From Syntrophothermus lipocalidus DSM 12680 (GTDB lineage: Bacteria > Bacillota > Syntrophomonadia > Syntrophomonadales > Syntrophothermaceae), in NCBI RefSeq assembly GCF_000092405.1, contig NC_014220.1, positions 2,170,001 to 2,234,000 of the forward strand: DNA of 64,000 bases. The letters are read 5' to 3'. Every line of letters starts with the position of its first letter. Within the stretch, counting starts at the first letter, position 1. The notes below the pieces were generated by a model, which was not told the origin of the DNA, did no database searches, and worked only from the letters and a program-made list of their open reading frames with translations. Below are positions 36,735-45,514 of this stretch, one piece after another. Position numbers and translations under genes: made by a program.

Positions 36735-38396
36735 CTAATCTTTCAAGATAGCGCCTGTACTGGCGGATTGCACCATTTTTGAATATCTTTTCATATAGCC
36801 TGAGTTTATCTTGGGTTCCGGAACTCGCCACTGCGTTCTCCTGGCAGCAAGTTCCTCGTCGCTAAGTCGTACACTAAGGCTGTGGTTCGGTATATCAATG
36901 ACGATTATGTCTCCGTCCTGAATAAGAGCAATATTGCCCCCTTGTGCCGCCTCGGGAGATACGTGCCCTATAGAAGCTCCCCGGGTAGCACCAGAAAAAC
37001 GGCCATCGGTTATAAGGGCTACGTCCTTGTCTAGCCCCATCCCCGCTATAGCAGAAGTAGGCGTGAGCATTTCCCTCATCCCTGGCCCTCCGCGCGGCCC
37101 TTCATACCGGATTACGACGACTTCTCCTTTTTCAATCTTGCCTCCTAGAATGGCTGCAACAGCTTCTTCTTCCGAGTCGAAAACCCGTGCTTTACCCTCG
37201 TGATAGAGCATGTCCGGGTCAACTGCCCCCTTCTTCACCACCGCGCCCTCCTCGGCCAGGTTACCGAACAGTATAGCCAACCCCCCGGTAGTACTGTGCG
37301 GATTCTCTATACTACGGATGACCTCGTGGTCCTTCACAGGGTAGTCATTGATAACCTCCCCAACCGTCTTACCAGTAACCGTCAGGCACTGGCGGTTTAC
37401 CAGCCCTGCCTTGTCTAACTCGTTGAAAATGGCCTGAACTCCACCCGCAGCGTACAAGTCTTCTATAAAATGGTTGCCGGCAGGTTCGATTTTACATAGG
37501 TGAGGAGTGGTATCGCTGATATGGTTTATCAGGTTCAAGTCCAGCTTAACGCCGGCTTCGTGAGCGATAGCCATAAGATGCAAAACCGTATTGGTAGAAC
37601 AACCTATTGCCATGTCCAGGCGTAAGGCATTGATGAAAGCCTCTTGGGTCATGATATCCCGGGGCTTTATGTCCCTTTCCCATAGCTCCATCACTTTCAT
37701 GCCCGCCTGTTTGGCTAGACGGATTCGTTCAGAGTGTACCGCCGGTATAGTTCCGTTCCCGGGTAAGCCCATTCCTACCGCTTCCGTCAGGCAGTTCATG
37801 GAATTAGCGGTAAACATACCGGCACAGCTGCCACAACCCGGGCAAGCTACATCTTCAAGCTCCGCTAAGTCCGAAAGCGACATCTTACCTGCGCTGACCG
37901 CGCCTACCCCTTCAAAGACCGTGTTGAGGCTGACCTTGCGCCCCCGGAAATTGCCAGCCAACATCGGCCCTCCGCTGACAAACATACAAGGAAGATTGAG
38001 GCGAGCGGCCGCCATCAGCATCCCAGGGATGATTTTGTCGCAGTTAGGTATAAAAACCAGGGCATCGAAAGGATGAGCCATAGCCATTATCTCAATAGAA
38101 TCGGCAATCAGTTCCCGGCTGGCCAGAGAGTATTTCATACCGATATGGTTCATGGCAATACCATCGCATACCCCTATAGTAGAAAACTCTATAGGAGTGC
38201 CCCCTTTCATCCTCACCCCGGCTTTGACCGCCTCGGCTATACGGTCTAGATGAATATGCCCTGGAATAATCTCGTTGGCCGAGTTGACTATACCGACTAA
38301 GGGTCTCTCCAACTCCTCATCGGTCAATCCTAAAGCTTTAAACAGTGAACGGTGAGGTGCTTTTTCTAGACCCTTTTTCGCCAGGTCACTTCTCAT
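36735..38396 (-). CDS. ilvD: Dihydroxy-acid dehydratase
   Basis: The 553-residue protein carries the iron-sulfur ligands of the IlvD/Edd family in [12 protein letters not shown] and [17 protein letters not shown] and the C-terminal motif [20 protein letters not shown]. It dehydrates the dihydroxy acids of the Ile, Val and Leu pathways. It lies 280 bp from ilvE. Confidence 0.97.
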   Translation of the reverse strand: MRSDLAKKGLEKAPHRSLFKALGLTDEELERPLVGIVNSANEIIPGHIHLDRIAEAVKAGVRMKGGTPIEFSTIGVCDGIAMNHIGMKYSLASRELIADSIEIMAMAHPFDALVFIPNCDKIIPGMLMAAARLNLPCMFVSGGPMLAGNFRGRKVSLNTVFEGVGAVSAGKMSLSDLAELEDVACPGCGSCAGMFTANSMNCLTEAVGMGLPGNGTIPAVHSERIRLAKQAGMKVMELWERDIKPRDIMTQEAFINALRLDMAIGCSTNTVLHLMAIAHEAGVKLDLNLINHISDTTPHLCKIEPAGNHFIEDLYAAGGVQAIFNELDKAGLVNRQCLTVTGKTVGEVINDYPVKDHEVIRSIENPHSTTGGLAILFGNLAEEGAVVKKGAVDPDMLYHEGKARVFDSEEEAVAAILGGKIEKGEVVVIRYEGPRGGPGMREMLTPTSAIAGMGLDKDVALITDGRFSGATRGASIGHVSPEAAQGGNIALIQDGDIIVIDIPNHSLSVRLSDEELAARRTQWRVPEPKINSGYMKRYSKMVQSASTGAILKD

Positions 38397-38426
38397 GGTT
38401 TCTCTCCTTTCGGTTGCGAAAGAAAT

Positions 38427-38520
38427 TAGACGCAGATTAACGCAGATTTATAATGATAATGAATACCACGAAAATTAGCCACAGATGCACACAGATGTTT
38501 AATGATGTACACAGATTATT
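38427..38520. repeat. Dispersed repeat in the ilvE-ilvD gap
   Basis: TTAGACGCAGATTAACGCAG at 38427 and TTAGCCACAGATGCACACAG at 38475 belong to the dispersed family. At 38549-38603 a CCCGACACC ... GGTGTTATCGGGG pair could form a further degenerate hairpin. The rest of the 280-bp gap shows no promoter or leader I recognise. Confidence 0.7.
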
Positions 38521-38676
38521 TTAATTGAATATTTACTAGGTTACATTACCCGACACCGAGGCTTTCCTTCTCTAATCGTGAAACCGCTGGGTGTTATCGG
38601 GGTCTGGTCTGGATTTAACGAAATTACCGTTTCCGATAACATGATTGCCTGTATCCTGTTACCCTATGGTTAAGTC

Positions 38677-39552
38677 TCAATAAATATCGATCCCGTCGAC
38701 TTTGACCAGTTCGTGGAAATCTTCTAAGAGCTGCAGGAATATCGGTCCGGGCTTGCCGTTTCCGATTACGCGGTCATCGACCTTAGTAACTGGGATAAGC
38801 TCGGCGGCTGTGCCAGTCAAGAAGCATTCATCCGCTGTAAACAGGTCATACCTGGGCAGCATCACCTCAGCCACCGGAATGCCTCTCTTCTGTGCCAGCT
38901 CTATAACAGCGTTGCGCGTAACCCCTTCTAGGATGCCGGCATAAGGGGGAGGCGTCTTAAGCACCCCGTTCTTTACAATAAAGATATTATCCCCTGTACA
39001 TTCTGCTACGAAACCTTCTTGATTCAGCAAAACCGCTTCTGGTACCCCCGCTATGTTTGCCTCAATCTTAGCCATTATGTTGTTCAGGTAATTAAGTGAT
39101 TTTATCCGCGGGTTCACGCCTTCCGGTATATTGCGACGGGTAGGAACGGTTATCACAGTGAGCCCTGTCTGGTAAAGCTCTTCGGGATACAGGGTTATGG
39201 ACGAAGCTATGTTTACTACAGTCGGTCGGGGGCACTTCCTCGGGTCCAGCCCTAGATCCCCAGCTCCGCGTGATACTACCAATCTGATGTAGGCGTCGGT
39301 AAGGTTGTTCCGGCGGCAGGTTTCACATACGACCTCGATCATTTCATCTTTAGTTAGAGGGATTTCGAGGTTGATGGCTTTGGCAGAGTCATACAGTCGA
39401 TCGATGTGCTCGCGCAGGCGAAAAACCTTACCGTGGTAGGCGCGTATTCCTTCGAATACCCCATCCCCGTAAAGGAACCCGTGGTCGAAAACTGAAACTT
39501 TGGCCTCTTCTTCTGGCACAAAACTCCCGTTAAGGTAGATTAACAACCCCAT
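38677..39552 (-). CDS. ilvE: Branched-chain amino acid aminotransferase
   Basis: From ATG 39552 (MGLLIYLNGSFVPEEEAKVS) the protein has 291 residues and the class IV PLP-fold: FDHGFLYGDGVFEGIRAYHG at the substrate loop, the Schiff-base lysine in PRIKSLNYLNNIMAKIEA, and the PLP phosphate region CTGDNIFIVKNGVL and EGVTRNAVIELA. It makes Leu, Ile and Val from their keto acids. It is the first gene after the T-box leader. An in-frame start three codons upstream is also possible. Confidence 0.93.
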   Translation of the reverse strand: MGLLIYLNGSFVPEEEAKVSVFDHGFLYGDGVFEGIRAYHGKVFRLREHIDRLYDSAKAINLEIPLTKDEMIEVVCETCRRNNLTDAYIRLVVSRGAGDLGLDPRKCPRPTVVNIASSITLYPEELYQTGLTVITVPTRRNIPEGVNPRIKSLNYLNNIMAKIEANIAGVPEAVLLNQEGFVAECTGDNIFIVKNGVLKTPPPYAGILEGVTRNAVIELAQKRGIPVAEVMLPRYDLFTADECFLTGTAAELIPVTKVDDRVIGNGKPGPIFLQLLEDFHELVKVDGIDIY

Positions 39553-39587
39553 CCCCAACACTCCTTCGACTTCAAGTTACTGAATAA

Positions 39588-39877
39588 AAACTTAAACCCC
39601 TCGTCCCCAGATTCAGGGACGAGAGGTTTAACTCCCGCGGTACCACCCTGATTGCCGCTTGCTGCGGCCACTCACCAGCGCTTCAATGCTACCGGTTTTG
39701 ATAACGGACTACCAGTCCGGCAATTCCTACTAAGCCATTTAAACCGTTCAGAACTGCAGCTCGAGGGCGATCTCCACATACCATATTAGTACCGGTTTTC
39801 AGCTACCCCGGCTCTCTGTCGACTAAGGGACGGCATGTGTTCATCCCTGTCATAGCTTTTTGGGGAATGAAGATTTG
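39588..39877 (-). promoter_or_regulatory. T-box leader, probable isoleucine specificity
   Basis: On the minus strand the canonical T-box AGGGTGGTACCGCGGG (39634-39649) is followed by the terminator CCTCTCGTCCC...GGGACGAGGGG with TTTAAGTTTTTATT (39587-39627). Stem I has AGAGAGC near its distal loop region, and the 3' side of the specifier loop reads GGAGATCGCC. By the usual position (codon followed by a purine and then the stem), the specifier is AUC (39769-39771), i.e. isoleucine. Uncharged tRNA-Ile would antiterminate transcription of ilvE and perhaps the following ilv/leu genes. The T-box call is secure, the specifier less so. Confidence 0.92.
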
Positions 39878-39883
39878 CTTACT

Positions 39884-39912
39884 AGTATAGGTAAAAGCCT
39901 ATCCCCTGTCAA
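39884..39912 (-). promoter_or_regulatory. Promoter of the T-box-ilvE transcript
   Basis: TTGACA (39907-39912) and TATACT (39884-39889) on the minus strand are 17 bp apart, placing the transcript start at about 39877, at the beginning of the T-box leader. Confidence 0.82.
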
Positions 39913-39954
39913 CAAGTTCTACCGATAATATCAAAAAAGATCACACACTCGCGT

Positions 39955-41988
39955 TTACAGGTACATCCTCTCCAGGTATTCTTTTAGGTTGAGATAGCGT
40001 TTTACGCGCTGACGGATGCAGGATTTTCTTCTCTGGTTCATATCCTTAAACATTTCCCACAAACGGCGCTGTCCCTCCTCGCTTTCCCGGGCCTGGGCTG
40101 GTGAAAGTCCCCCTAGTTCCTTTGACTTGGAAAAATACCACTTGTCTAAGTAGGCCTTCTTCAAACGAGCTTCCAGGTTGGGATACTGCGCTTTAATCTC
40201 CCGGGTCAGAACTTCAAATATCCCCTCTTCTTTGATCTCTAGGCCTTCAAATTGCAGGCAGTCTTGGATCCCATGTTCGAAATATTCACGAACGGCAGAA
40301 ACTTCTTTATCTCCGTAAGCGGAAACCGTCATCCAGCTATTACCGAACACGTACTCGGCTAGAAAGATCTCGGCGCCAGTATCCGGGCTTTTGCGGTACT
40401 GGTAAAACACTTGACAGTTTCCCGGCAAATCATACTGTTGGTTCGCGATGTTCTGTAGTTTGGCCAAAACCCTGTTCCGGTCTCGCACCAGGTACCTCGC
40501 ACTGATGAATTTCATTCCATCCTCAAAAACCCCATCCTGCTTACCCCCTGCCAGTACGTCATCGAAGCTCAAATACTGTCCGGCCAAATACCGGTAAGCA
40601 GTTAAAGTACTGATCTCGTGCCGTGAACTCAAGACTACTTGGTGTTCCCTGGTTACTAATTGATGCAGAGCTTCCAATGTGCGCAGGTCCTTGCCCATCA
40701 CGACCATCTCATCACCCTTGATAACAAGGTCAGCCCAAACTCCTGGAAGAAGGAACCCTCCACAAGAATACTCGTCCTCATGGTGAGCGATCCTCAAATG
40801 AATTCCCCCCGCGATTTCCCCGGCTTCCTCAATATTATCTAACACCTCGAGGGTAGACAGTAGTTCATCGACATCTAAAACCTCGTACACGTAACAATGT
40901 ATCTTGAAAAACGAAGGTGCGTGATCACTGGATGTACTTGCTATCTCAAATAGCTGATGACAAACATCAGAAACGAACCATTTCCCCCTAAACTTTTTCA
41001 GATAAAACGATAACTCCCTGTACCCTACCTCTTCGTCTCCCAAAGTGATACAACGGGCCTTGACTACAGCGTATCTGCCACTGGTCTTTACACCGGCCGC
41101 GTGCCCCTCCACCAAGGTTTGCCCGAGGTTTAAAACTGATTCTACCTGCCCGGCGAAATCCGGCCTAAGGAGCTTTTCCTCATCGAAAAGCGCCTTAACA
41201 TAAGCATGGTCTTGGCGACGCAAAGCGATGAAGAAACTGTTGACTAACTGTTGGGGAGACAGCAGCTCCGACAGCTTGTCAAAAAGTTCGCGCACTTCAG
41301 CTTCAGTCAAATCAGAAGACATATCTAAGTATTTGTGAAAGAGAAATCGGCCGGGACCAGGTCTGGTCATATGCTTGAGGTTAAACTGATATGACTGTTG
41401 AATCAGGAAGGCAGCTTCTTTTAAAGAGATATCTACCACATTAGTCAATTTTCTCCTGTCGTTTTCGAAATCGCTTGCGGCAACATCTGATAAGGCGAAG
41501 ATGCTGTGTATGCCTTCGGGTCCAAAAGTCAAGAAAAAACATTCTACGTCCAAAGAACCGTGCGGAGTTTCCCAAGCAATGTCAACCGTAACCTGTCCTA
41601 GATGGCGGGTCTTGGTGGCATAAGCTCGGTAAAATCGCCCTCGAAAAAAGGCAGGGCAAGTCACAGGTACCCCTGCCATCCGAAGTTTGCCTAAAGCTCT
41701 GCTTATAGGTCTTTCCAGCTCAGCTCCATACTCCTGTTGCAATAGATGAAAAAAAACCGCTAGTTCCTTTTCGTGAAAACCGGATAGGCTCTCTATGACT
41801 AGTGAACGGAAATCACGCGGTATCTCTTCCATCATCTCCAAAGCGAAAAGCCTGCCTTCATTACTGTCCATCAGGTGCTTAATGTCACCAGCCAAGCTTT
41901 TCAGTAAAGACCGGGGTATGAGCTTGTTGTTGCTCCTGCTCTTCATTTGACTTCTCCAGTCCCTTTTCTTATTCGAAGAGAAACTCAT
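39955..41988 (-). CDS. Large hypothetical protein
   Basis: I do not recognise this 677-residue protein as a whole. The N-terminal 110 residues are helical (RSLLKSLAGDIKHLMD, LVIESLSGFHEKELAVFF) and HEAT-like in style; a middle part at about 240-350 (ALRRQDHAYVKALFDEE) resembles NTF2-like folds, and the final 80 residues contain YLDKWYFSKSKELGGLSPAQ followed by ARESEEGQRRL. This W-x-LGG-x-[ST]P-x-EA pattern occurs in C-terminal domains of some Xre/MbcA antitoxin and SEC-C related proteins. There is no signal peptide or membrane helix. It is single, upstream of nothing obvious, and divergent from the HD-GYP gene. Confidence 0.75.
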   Translation of the reverse strand: MSFSSNKKRDWRSQMKSRSNNKLIPRSLLKSLAGDIKHLMDSNEGRLFALEMMEEIPRDFRSLVIESLSGFHEKELAVFFHLLQQEYGAELERPISRALGKLRMAGVPVTCPAFFRGRFYRAYATKTRHLGQVTVDIAWETPHGSLDVECFFLTFGPEGIHSIFALSDVAASDFENDRRKLTNVVDISLKEAAFLIQQSYQFNLKHMTRPGPGRFLFHKYLDMSSDLTEAEVRELFDKLSELLSPQQLVNSFFIALRRQDHAYVKALFDEEKLLRPDFAGQVESVLNLGQTLVEGHAAGVKTSGRYAVVKARCITLGDEEVGYRELSFYLKKFRGKWFVSDVCHQLFEIASTSSDHAPSFFKIHCYVYEVLDVDELLSTLEVLDNIEEAGEIAGGIHLRIAHHEDEYSCGGFLLPGVWADLVIKGDEMVVMGKDLRTLEALHQLVTREHQVVLSSRHEISTLTAYRYLAGQYLSFDDVLAGGKQDGVFEDGMKFISARYLVRDRNRVLAKLQNIANQQYDLPGNCQVFYQYRKSPDTGAEIFLAEYVFGNSWMTVSAYGDKEVSAVREYFEHGIQDCLQFEGLEIKEEGIFEVLTREIKAQYPNLEARLKKAYLDKWYFSKSKELGGLSPAQARESEEGQRRLWEMFKDMNQRRKSCIRQRVKRYLNLKEYLERMYL

Positions 41989-42193
41989 CCTAGAATAAAT
42001 TTAGCACTTGATGAACCGCGTGGCAAACATACAGATAATACCGCTTCCAGTACCGCCAGAAACGGGATTTTACTACAATGCCATACTACCTTAGTTTAGT
42101 TGATGTGAGAAATTGTTGGGATAAGCGAGCAGGATTTGTTTTTTTCGCGCAGAATTGATATGTTTAGCAAAAATATTACTTCCCGGAGGATTT

Positions 42194-43327
42194 ATGCGTC
42201 GCGTCGCAGTCGAATTACTGGAACCAGGAATGATAGTAGCAAGGAGCATTTTCGACAGTGAAGGCAACTGTCTTTTGGGTGCCGGGGTAACTCTCACGGA
42301 TTATTATATTCAAAGGTTAAAAGAGTTGGGCATAGTTTCGATATACGTTGAGGACGATCTCTTTGATTCGCTGGGAGAGATCAAAGAGCCCATCTCCGAA
42401 CAAACCAGGCTTGAGACCATAAAAGAAGTTAGAAAGAATTTCCAGGCCCTGGAGGCCAACCGGCGAATCAATACCCGCCACGTGAAAAAGATGGTAGATA
42501 CCATATTGGACGAGCTGATGTCCAACCGGGAAGTGCTGATCAATCTCAGCGACATCAGAACTTACGACGATTATACCTTTTCCCATTCTTGCAACGTGTG
42601 CGTACTGAGCCTGCTGACCGGGATCACCCTCGGTTACAACGAGCTCAAGCTCAAGGAACTGGGTATAGGCGCTCTTCTGCACGACATCGGTAAGATCCGG
42701 GTCAGTAAAGAGCTGTTGAACAAGCGGGGGGAATTAACCAAAAATGAGTATGCTGAGATAAAGAAGCACGCAGCCTACGGTTTTGATATACTCCGCACCT
42801 ACGAAGATATTCCCCTCCTCTCCGCTCACATCGCCTTCCAACACCATGAACGTTGGGATGGAAAAGGGTATCCTCGTGGCCTGAATCAGGAGCAAATTCA
42901 CGAATACGCCAGGATTGTGGCTGTCGCCGATGTTTATGACGCGCTCCTGGCAGATCGTCCCTACCGTTCGGCTTACAGCATCAACCAGGCCGTTGCCATC
43001 CTTAACCACATGTCAGGATTGTACTTCGAGCCCCGGATCCTAGCCGCCCTTGTCTCCAATGTTGCCGTTTATCCGATAGGCAGCGTGGTAATGCTCAATA
43101 CTGGAGAAATCGGAGTAGTGGTAGACGTAAACCGCAATGCCCCCACTCGCCCTGTGGTGCGGGTGGTTTTTGATCGGAGACTGCTGAGACTTAAAAACCC
43201 TCACGAGGTCGACCTTTCCAATCTTTCTACAGTCTACATCGCCCGGGTTCTAACCGAGCAAGACATTATCCATCTGAAGTCGGGTACCTTTGTTCCTCAG
43301 GATGCTTCCGATACAACTCAAGAATAA
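42194..43327 (+). CDS. HD-GYP domain cyclic-di-GMP phosphodiesterase
   Basis: The 377-residue protein starts at ATG 42194 (MRRVAVELLEPGM), four bases after CCCGGAGGATTT. An N-terminal region of about 110 residues precedes the HD-GYP domain with the HD motif LLHDIGK, HHERWDGKGYPRGL (GYP) and ADVYDALLADRPYR. HD-GYP proteins hydrolyse c-di-GMP; the HD and GYP motifs are intact. A C-terminal stretch (PIGSVVMLNTGEIGVVVDVN) is found in many of these proteins. It is followed by a very small membrane protein gene. Confidence 0.92.
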   Translation: MRRVAVELLEPGMIVARSIFDSEGNCLLGAGVTLTDYYIQRLKELGIVSIYVEDDLFDSLGEIKEPISEQTRLETIKEVRKNFQALEANRRINTRHVKKMVDTILDELMSNREVLINLSDIRTYDDYTFSHSCNVCVLSLLTGITLGYNELKLKELGIGALLHDIGKIRVSKELLNKRGELTKNEYAEIKKHAAYGFDILRTYEDIPLLSAHIAFQHHERWDGKGYPRGLNQEQIHEYARIVAVADVYDALLADRPYRSAYSINQAVAILNHMSGLYFEPRILAALVSNVAVYPIGSVVMLNTGEIGVVVDVNRNAPTRPVVRVVFDRRLLRLKNPHEVDLSNLSTVYIARVLTEQDIIHLKSGTFVPQDASDTTQE

Positions 43328-43393
43328 TTTCCTTTTCTTGCCAGAATAAATTTTTCAAGCTCACCAACACTAGTAATAAGCAGAGGTGAGAGG

Positions 43394-43498
43394 ATGACCC
43401 TGAAGATACTGGCTGGTTTTTTAGTTCTTTTCATAGGCGGTTCCATGTTTTACGTGTTTTTCCGCAAGATCTTGCCCACTGTTACCAGCAGGAGGTAA
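43394..43498 (+). CDS. Small single-helix membrane protein (34 aa)
   Basis: An ATG preceded by AGAGGTGAGG opens a 34-codon frame with one membrane helix (ILAGFLVLFIGGSMFYVFF) and a basic tail ending TSRR. It lies 66 bp after the HD-GYP gene. The ribosome binding site and the helix make it credible, but no homologue is known to me. Confidence 0.55.
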   Translation: MTLKILAGFLVLFIGGSMFYVFFRKILPTVTSRR

Positions 43499-43519
43499 GC
43501 CTGCTGCTGCGAAAGCGGG

Positions 43520-43550
43520 CCACAGATGGACACAGATTTGCACTGATTTA
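43520..43550. repeat. Dispersed repeat word
   Basis: CCACAGATGGACACAGATTT with CACTGATTTA following belongs to the same family as at 58264 and 52092. Confidence 0.65.
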
Positions 43551-43687
43551 GGGACGAAACGTTTCCTTGTCGGTAGCGAACGCGTGGTCTTAGAGAAGTA
43601 TTTGTATCCTTAATAGAATTTGTTAGCTCTTAAACAAGTTTTGTCCTAAACCAATACCAACAAAAAAACTGAGGAGGTTGCTTAGCC

Positions 43688-43837
43688 GTGTTTTTCCGTA
43701 CCGAAGATAACAAGGGCAAACCATATTGGAAATACGAGTACTTGGCGGTTCCCATCGCTTTTCTCAACGGCCTTTACCTAGGCGGTTGTCTTCTCCGCAA
43801 AATGCGCCAGACCTGGGAACACGGCCCTAGGGACTGA
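43688..43837 (+). CDS. Small protein with one hydrophobic segment (49 aa)
   Basis: A GTG, about 8 bases after GAGGAGG, opens a 49-codon frame: an N-terminal polar segment with FRTEDNKGKPYWKYEY, one hydrophobic stretch LAVPIAFLNGLYLGGCLL and a basic/acidic tail. I do not recognise it. The 126 bp before the next gene show nothing else. Confidence 0.5.
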   Translation: MFFRTEDNKGKPYWKYEYLAVPIAFLNGLYLGGCLLRKMRQTWEHGPRD

Positions 43838-43963
43838 AAACACTCGATTCTAGAATAAATGTCGATTAACCATGACTTGTTCTTCGATTAAAGGATCAAT
43901 TCAGGGTTTTTCTTGGGAAACCCGTCACGCACGGCGAAAGTTTATAAAGGATTACAGACTGGC

Positions 43964-44683
43964 TCACGTACAGCCCATAGTCGTGCCTAGAGCGGTTTCG
44001 GAGTTCTCTTTTTCAAGTGAAGAGGTCTTGCACCTGTGAAGTAGGGGGCACTTCTGACATAAAGGGCGCCGGGCCAAACAGATGCGGTTGCCCAAGGCCA
44101 CGATAAGGGCGTGGTACTCGTTGAAAAGGTAGGTTTCACAGGGAAGGTTCGAGGTAAAGAAATCCTGCACCACTGAATAACCAACATCAGCCTCAAGGTA
44201 CCCGAGCCGTTGAAATATCCTCTTAGTATAAGCGTCGACCACGAAAACGGGCCGGTTGGCAGCATATAAAAGGATACTGTCCGCTGTCTCCGGTCCTATC
44301 CCCTTCAAGGCCAAAAGTTCCATCCTCAGTTCGGGGGTGGACAGGCTCAGCAGTTTTTCAAGATCTCCTTCATACTTAATGTTAACCAGTTCCGCGAATG
44401 CTTTGAGCCGCGCCGCTTTCTGGTTGTAGTAACGGGCAGGGCGAATGAGATTTCCTAGTTTTTCTACCCGTGTCTTGATTAAGCCGCTTATCGACAACAG
44501 TCCCTCTTCTTTTAAGTTGTTGATGGCTTTTTCTACATTGTTCCAAGCCACGTTCTGGGTAAGAATAGCCCCTACAATCACTTCCAAGGCCGTCTCTCCA
44601 GGCCACCAATGTCTGGGCCCAAAATGATCGAGTAGTTCTTGAAATATCTCCAGCAATTCGGTCCTGATATCCTCTTTTAACAC
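43964..44683 (-). CDS. Endonuclease III-like DNA glycosylase, MagIII-type
   Basis: From GTG 44683 (AAGAGGTG 7 bases upstream) the protein has 239 residues; the longer frame to 44776 would cover the terminator of the tRNA, so the shorter start is chosen. It has the HhH-GPD fold: HWWPGETALEVIVGAILTQN, the helix-hairpin-helix LKGIGPETADSILLY, catalytic aspartate in VVDAYTKRIF, and a C-terminal iron-sulfur loop C-x6-C-x2-C-x5-C. The lysine of Nth (GxGxKTA) is glutamate here (GIGPETA), so no AP-lyase activity is expected. The HWWPG start is typical of the 3-methyladenine glycosylase-like COG2231 group. Confidence 0.85.
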   Translation of the reverse strand: MLKEDIRTELLEIFQELLDHFGPRHWWPGETALEVIVGAILTQNVAWNNVEKAINNLKEEGLLSISGLIKTRVEKLGNLIRPARYYNQKAARLKAFAELVNIKYEGDLEKLLSLSTPELRMELLALKGIGPETADSILLYAANRPVFVVDAYTKRIFQRLGYLEADVGYSVVQDFFTSNLPCETYLFNEYHALIVALGNRICLARRPLCQKCPLLHRCKTSSLEKENSETALGTTMGCT

Positions 44684-44754
44684 CCGAGAACACCTCTTAC
44701 CCAAACCTCTGACTCCCGCCTTTGCCGCCTCCGATGTGCAAAAATGCTCCAGAC

Positions 44755-44787
44755 AAAAAAATGAACCCCGGTCCATCCCAGCCGGGG
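44755..44787 (-). terminator. Terminator after tRNA-Thr
   Basis: On the minus strand CCCCGG, a ten-base loop and CCGGGG are followed by TTCATTTTTTT, 14 bases after the tRNA 3' end. Confidence 0.85.
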
Positions 44788-44800
44788 CAGAAGTTCGATA

Positions 44801-44875
44801 TGGAGCCGACGGTCAGATTCGAACTGACGACCTGTCGATTACGAATCGACTGCTCTACCGCTGAGCTACGCCGGC
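44801..44875 (-). tRNA. tRNA-Thr (anticodon CGU)
   Basis: The minus-strand sequence begins GCCGGCGTAGCTCAG and folds as a full cloverleaf: a 7-bp acceptor stem with one G-U pair, D arm GCTC/GAGC, anticodon stem GTCGA/TCGAC with loop TTCGTAA giving anticodon CGT, and a T arm GTCAG/CTGAC with TTCGAAT. The discriminator base is T and CCA is encoded. It reads ACG threonine codons. Confidence 0.95.
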
Positions 44876-45044
44876 CTGCGTTTTCGGAAAATAGCCACTG
44901 ATAGGCGAAGATTACAAAAGCTTATCAATGGTTGTTTCGCCTTTTGATTCTATTAGCAACCAAGTCGATTGCCACGCTATAATGGCGACTCTGCCGCGAG
45001 TCATGCATACCAATCGGGCTAAGCGCAGCCCATCTTCGAACCTC

Positions 45045-45073
45045 ATATTAACAAGCCCTGGCCCTTTTGTCAA
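45045..45073 (-). promoter_or_regulatory. Promoter of tRNA-Thr transcript with long leader
   Basis: TTGACA (45068-45073) and TAATAT (45045-45050) on the minus strand are 17 bp apart. The transcript would begin near 45038, about 163 nt before the tRNA. The leader at 44876-45038 contains GGCGAA/TTCGCC and CCATTGATA/TATCAGTGG pairs that exclude each other, and the word GTGGCTATTTTCCG related to the dispersed repeats. No separate RNA gene was recognised in it. Confidence 0.65.
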
Positions 45074-45158
45074 GTAACCCGCATACCCTCCAGCCGGCCC
45101 TAACTCCTTCTAGCTTTCCTTGAAACCACGTTCGGCACGATGACCGCTCAACTGTAAC

Positions 45159-45425
45159 TTACAAGTACCTGCTGTTCCTGCGAAGGACGCTCCTGCCCCC
45201 ACTGTACAGCCCAACCGCCGATAGCCCGACTACTAGGCCATCCAGTATAGCTACGCCTACCGGTTCCCCAGGGGCCCTCACCCCCAGCCTTAACAAAACT
45301 CCCAGACTCACGGCCAGAACAGGACAGTAGCGCTTGCTGAGTCCAGCCTTTTTCGCTATCTCAACCAGCCCGTTTATAACCGGAATCGCGATTACCTCGT
45401 AATAGCCGTTATACACCCCGGTCAC
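45159..45425 (-). CDS. Small membrane protein, possibly holin-like
   Basis: The 88-residue protein (GTG start with GGAG upstream) has two hydrophobic segments: EVIAIPVINGLVEIAKKAGL with CPVLAVSLGVLLRLG, and VAILDGLVVGLSAVGLYSGG. The pattern of IPVINGLVEIAKKAG and LSAVGLYSGG is similar to small phage-type holins seen in anaerobes. There is no other phage gene nearby. It is a weak family guess; the frame itself is likely coding. Confidence 0.5.
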   Translation of the reverse strand: MTGVYNGYYEVIAIPVINGLVEIAKKAGLSKRYCPVLAVSLGVLLRLGVRAPGEPVGVAILDGLVVGLSAVGLYSGGRSVLRRNSRYL

Positions 45426-45514
45426 TCTCCTTGCATCCGAGTTTGGCTCCTCTTCTACTAACCTTATGCGGAGAGCTGGTTGAGTATTATAGCAACGGGT
45501 TTCCTTGCCTCCTT

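Noticed and set aside
44684-44776. Upstream extension of the MagIII-like gene to 44776
   Set aside because: It would run over the terminator hairpin of tRNA-Thr; GTG 44683 has a good ribosome binding site and matches the usual N-terminus.
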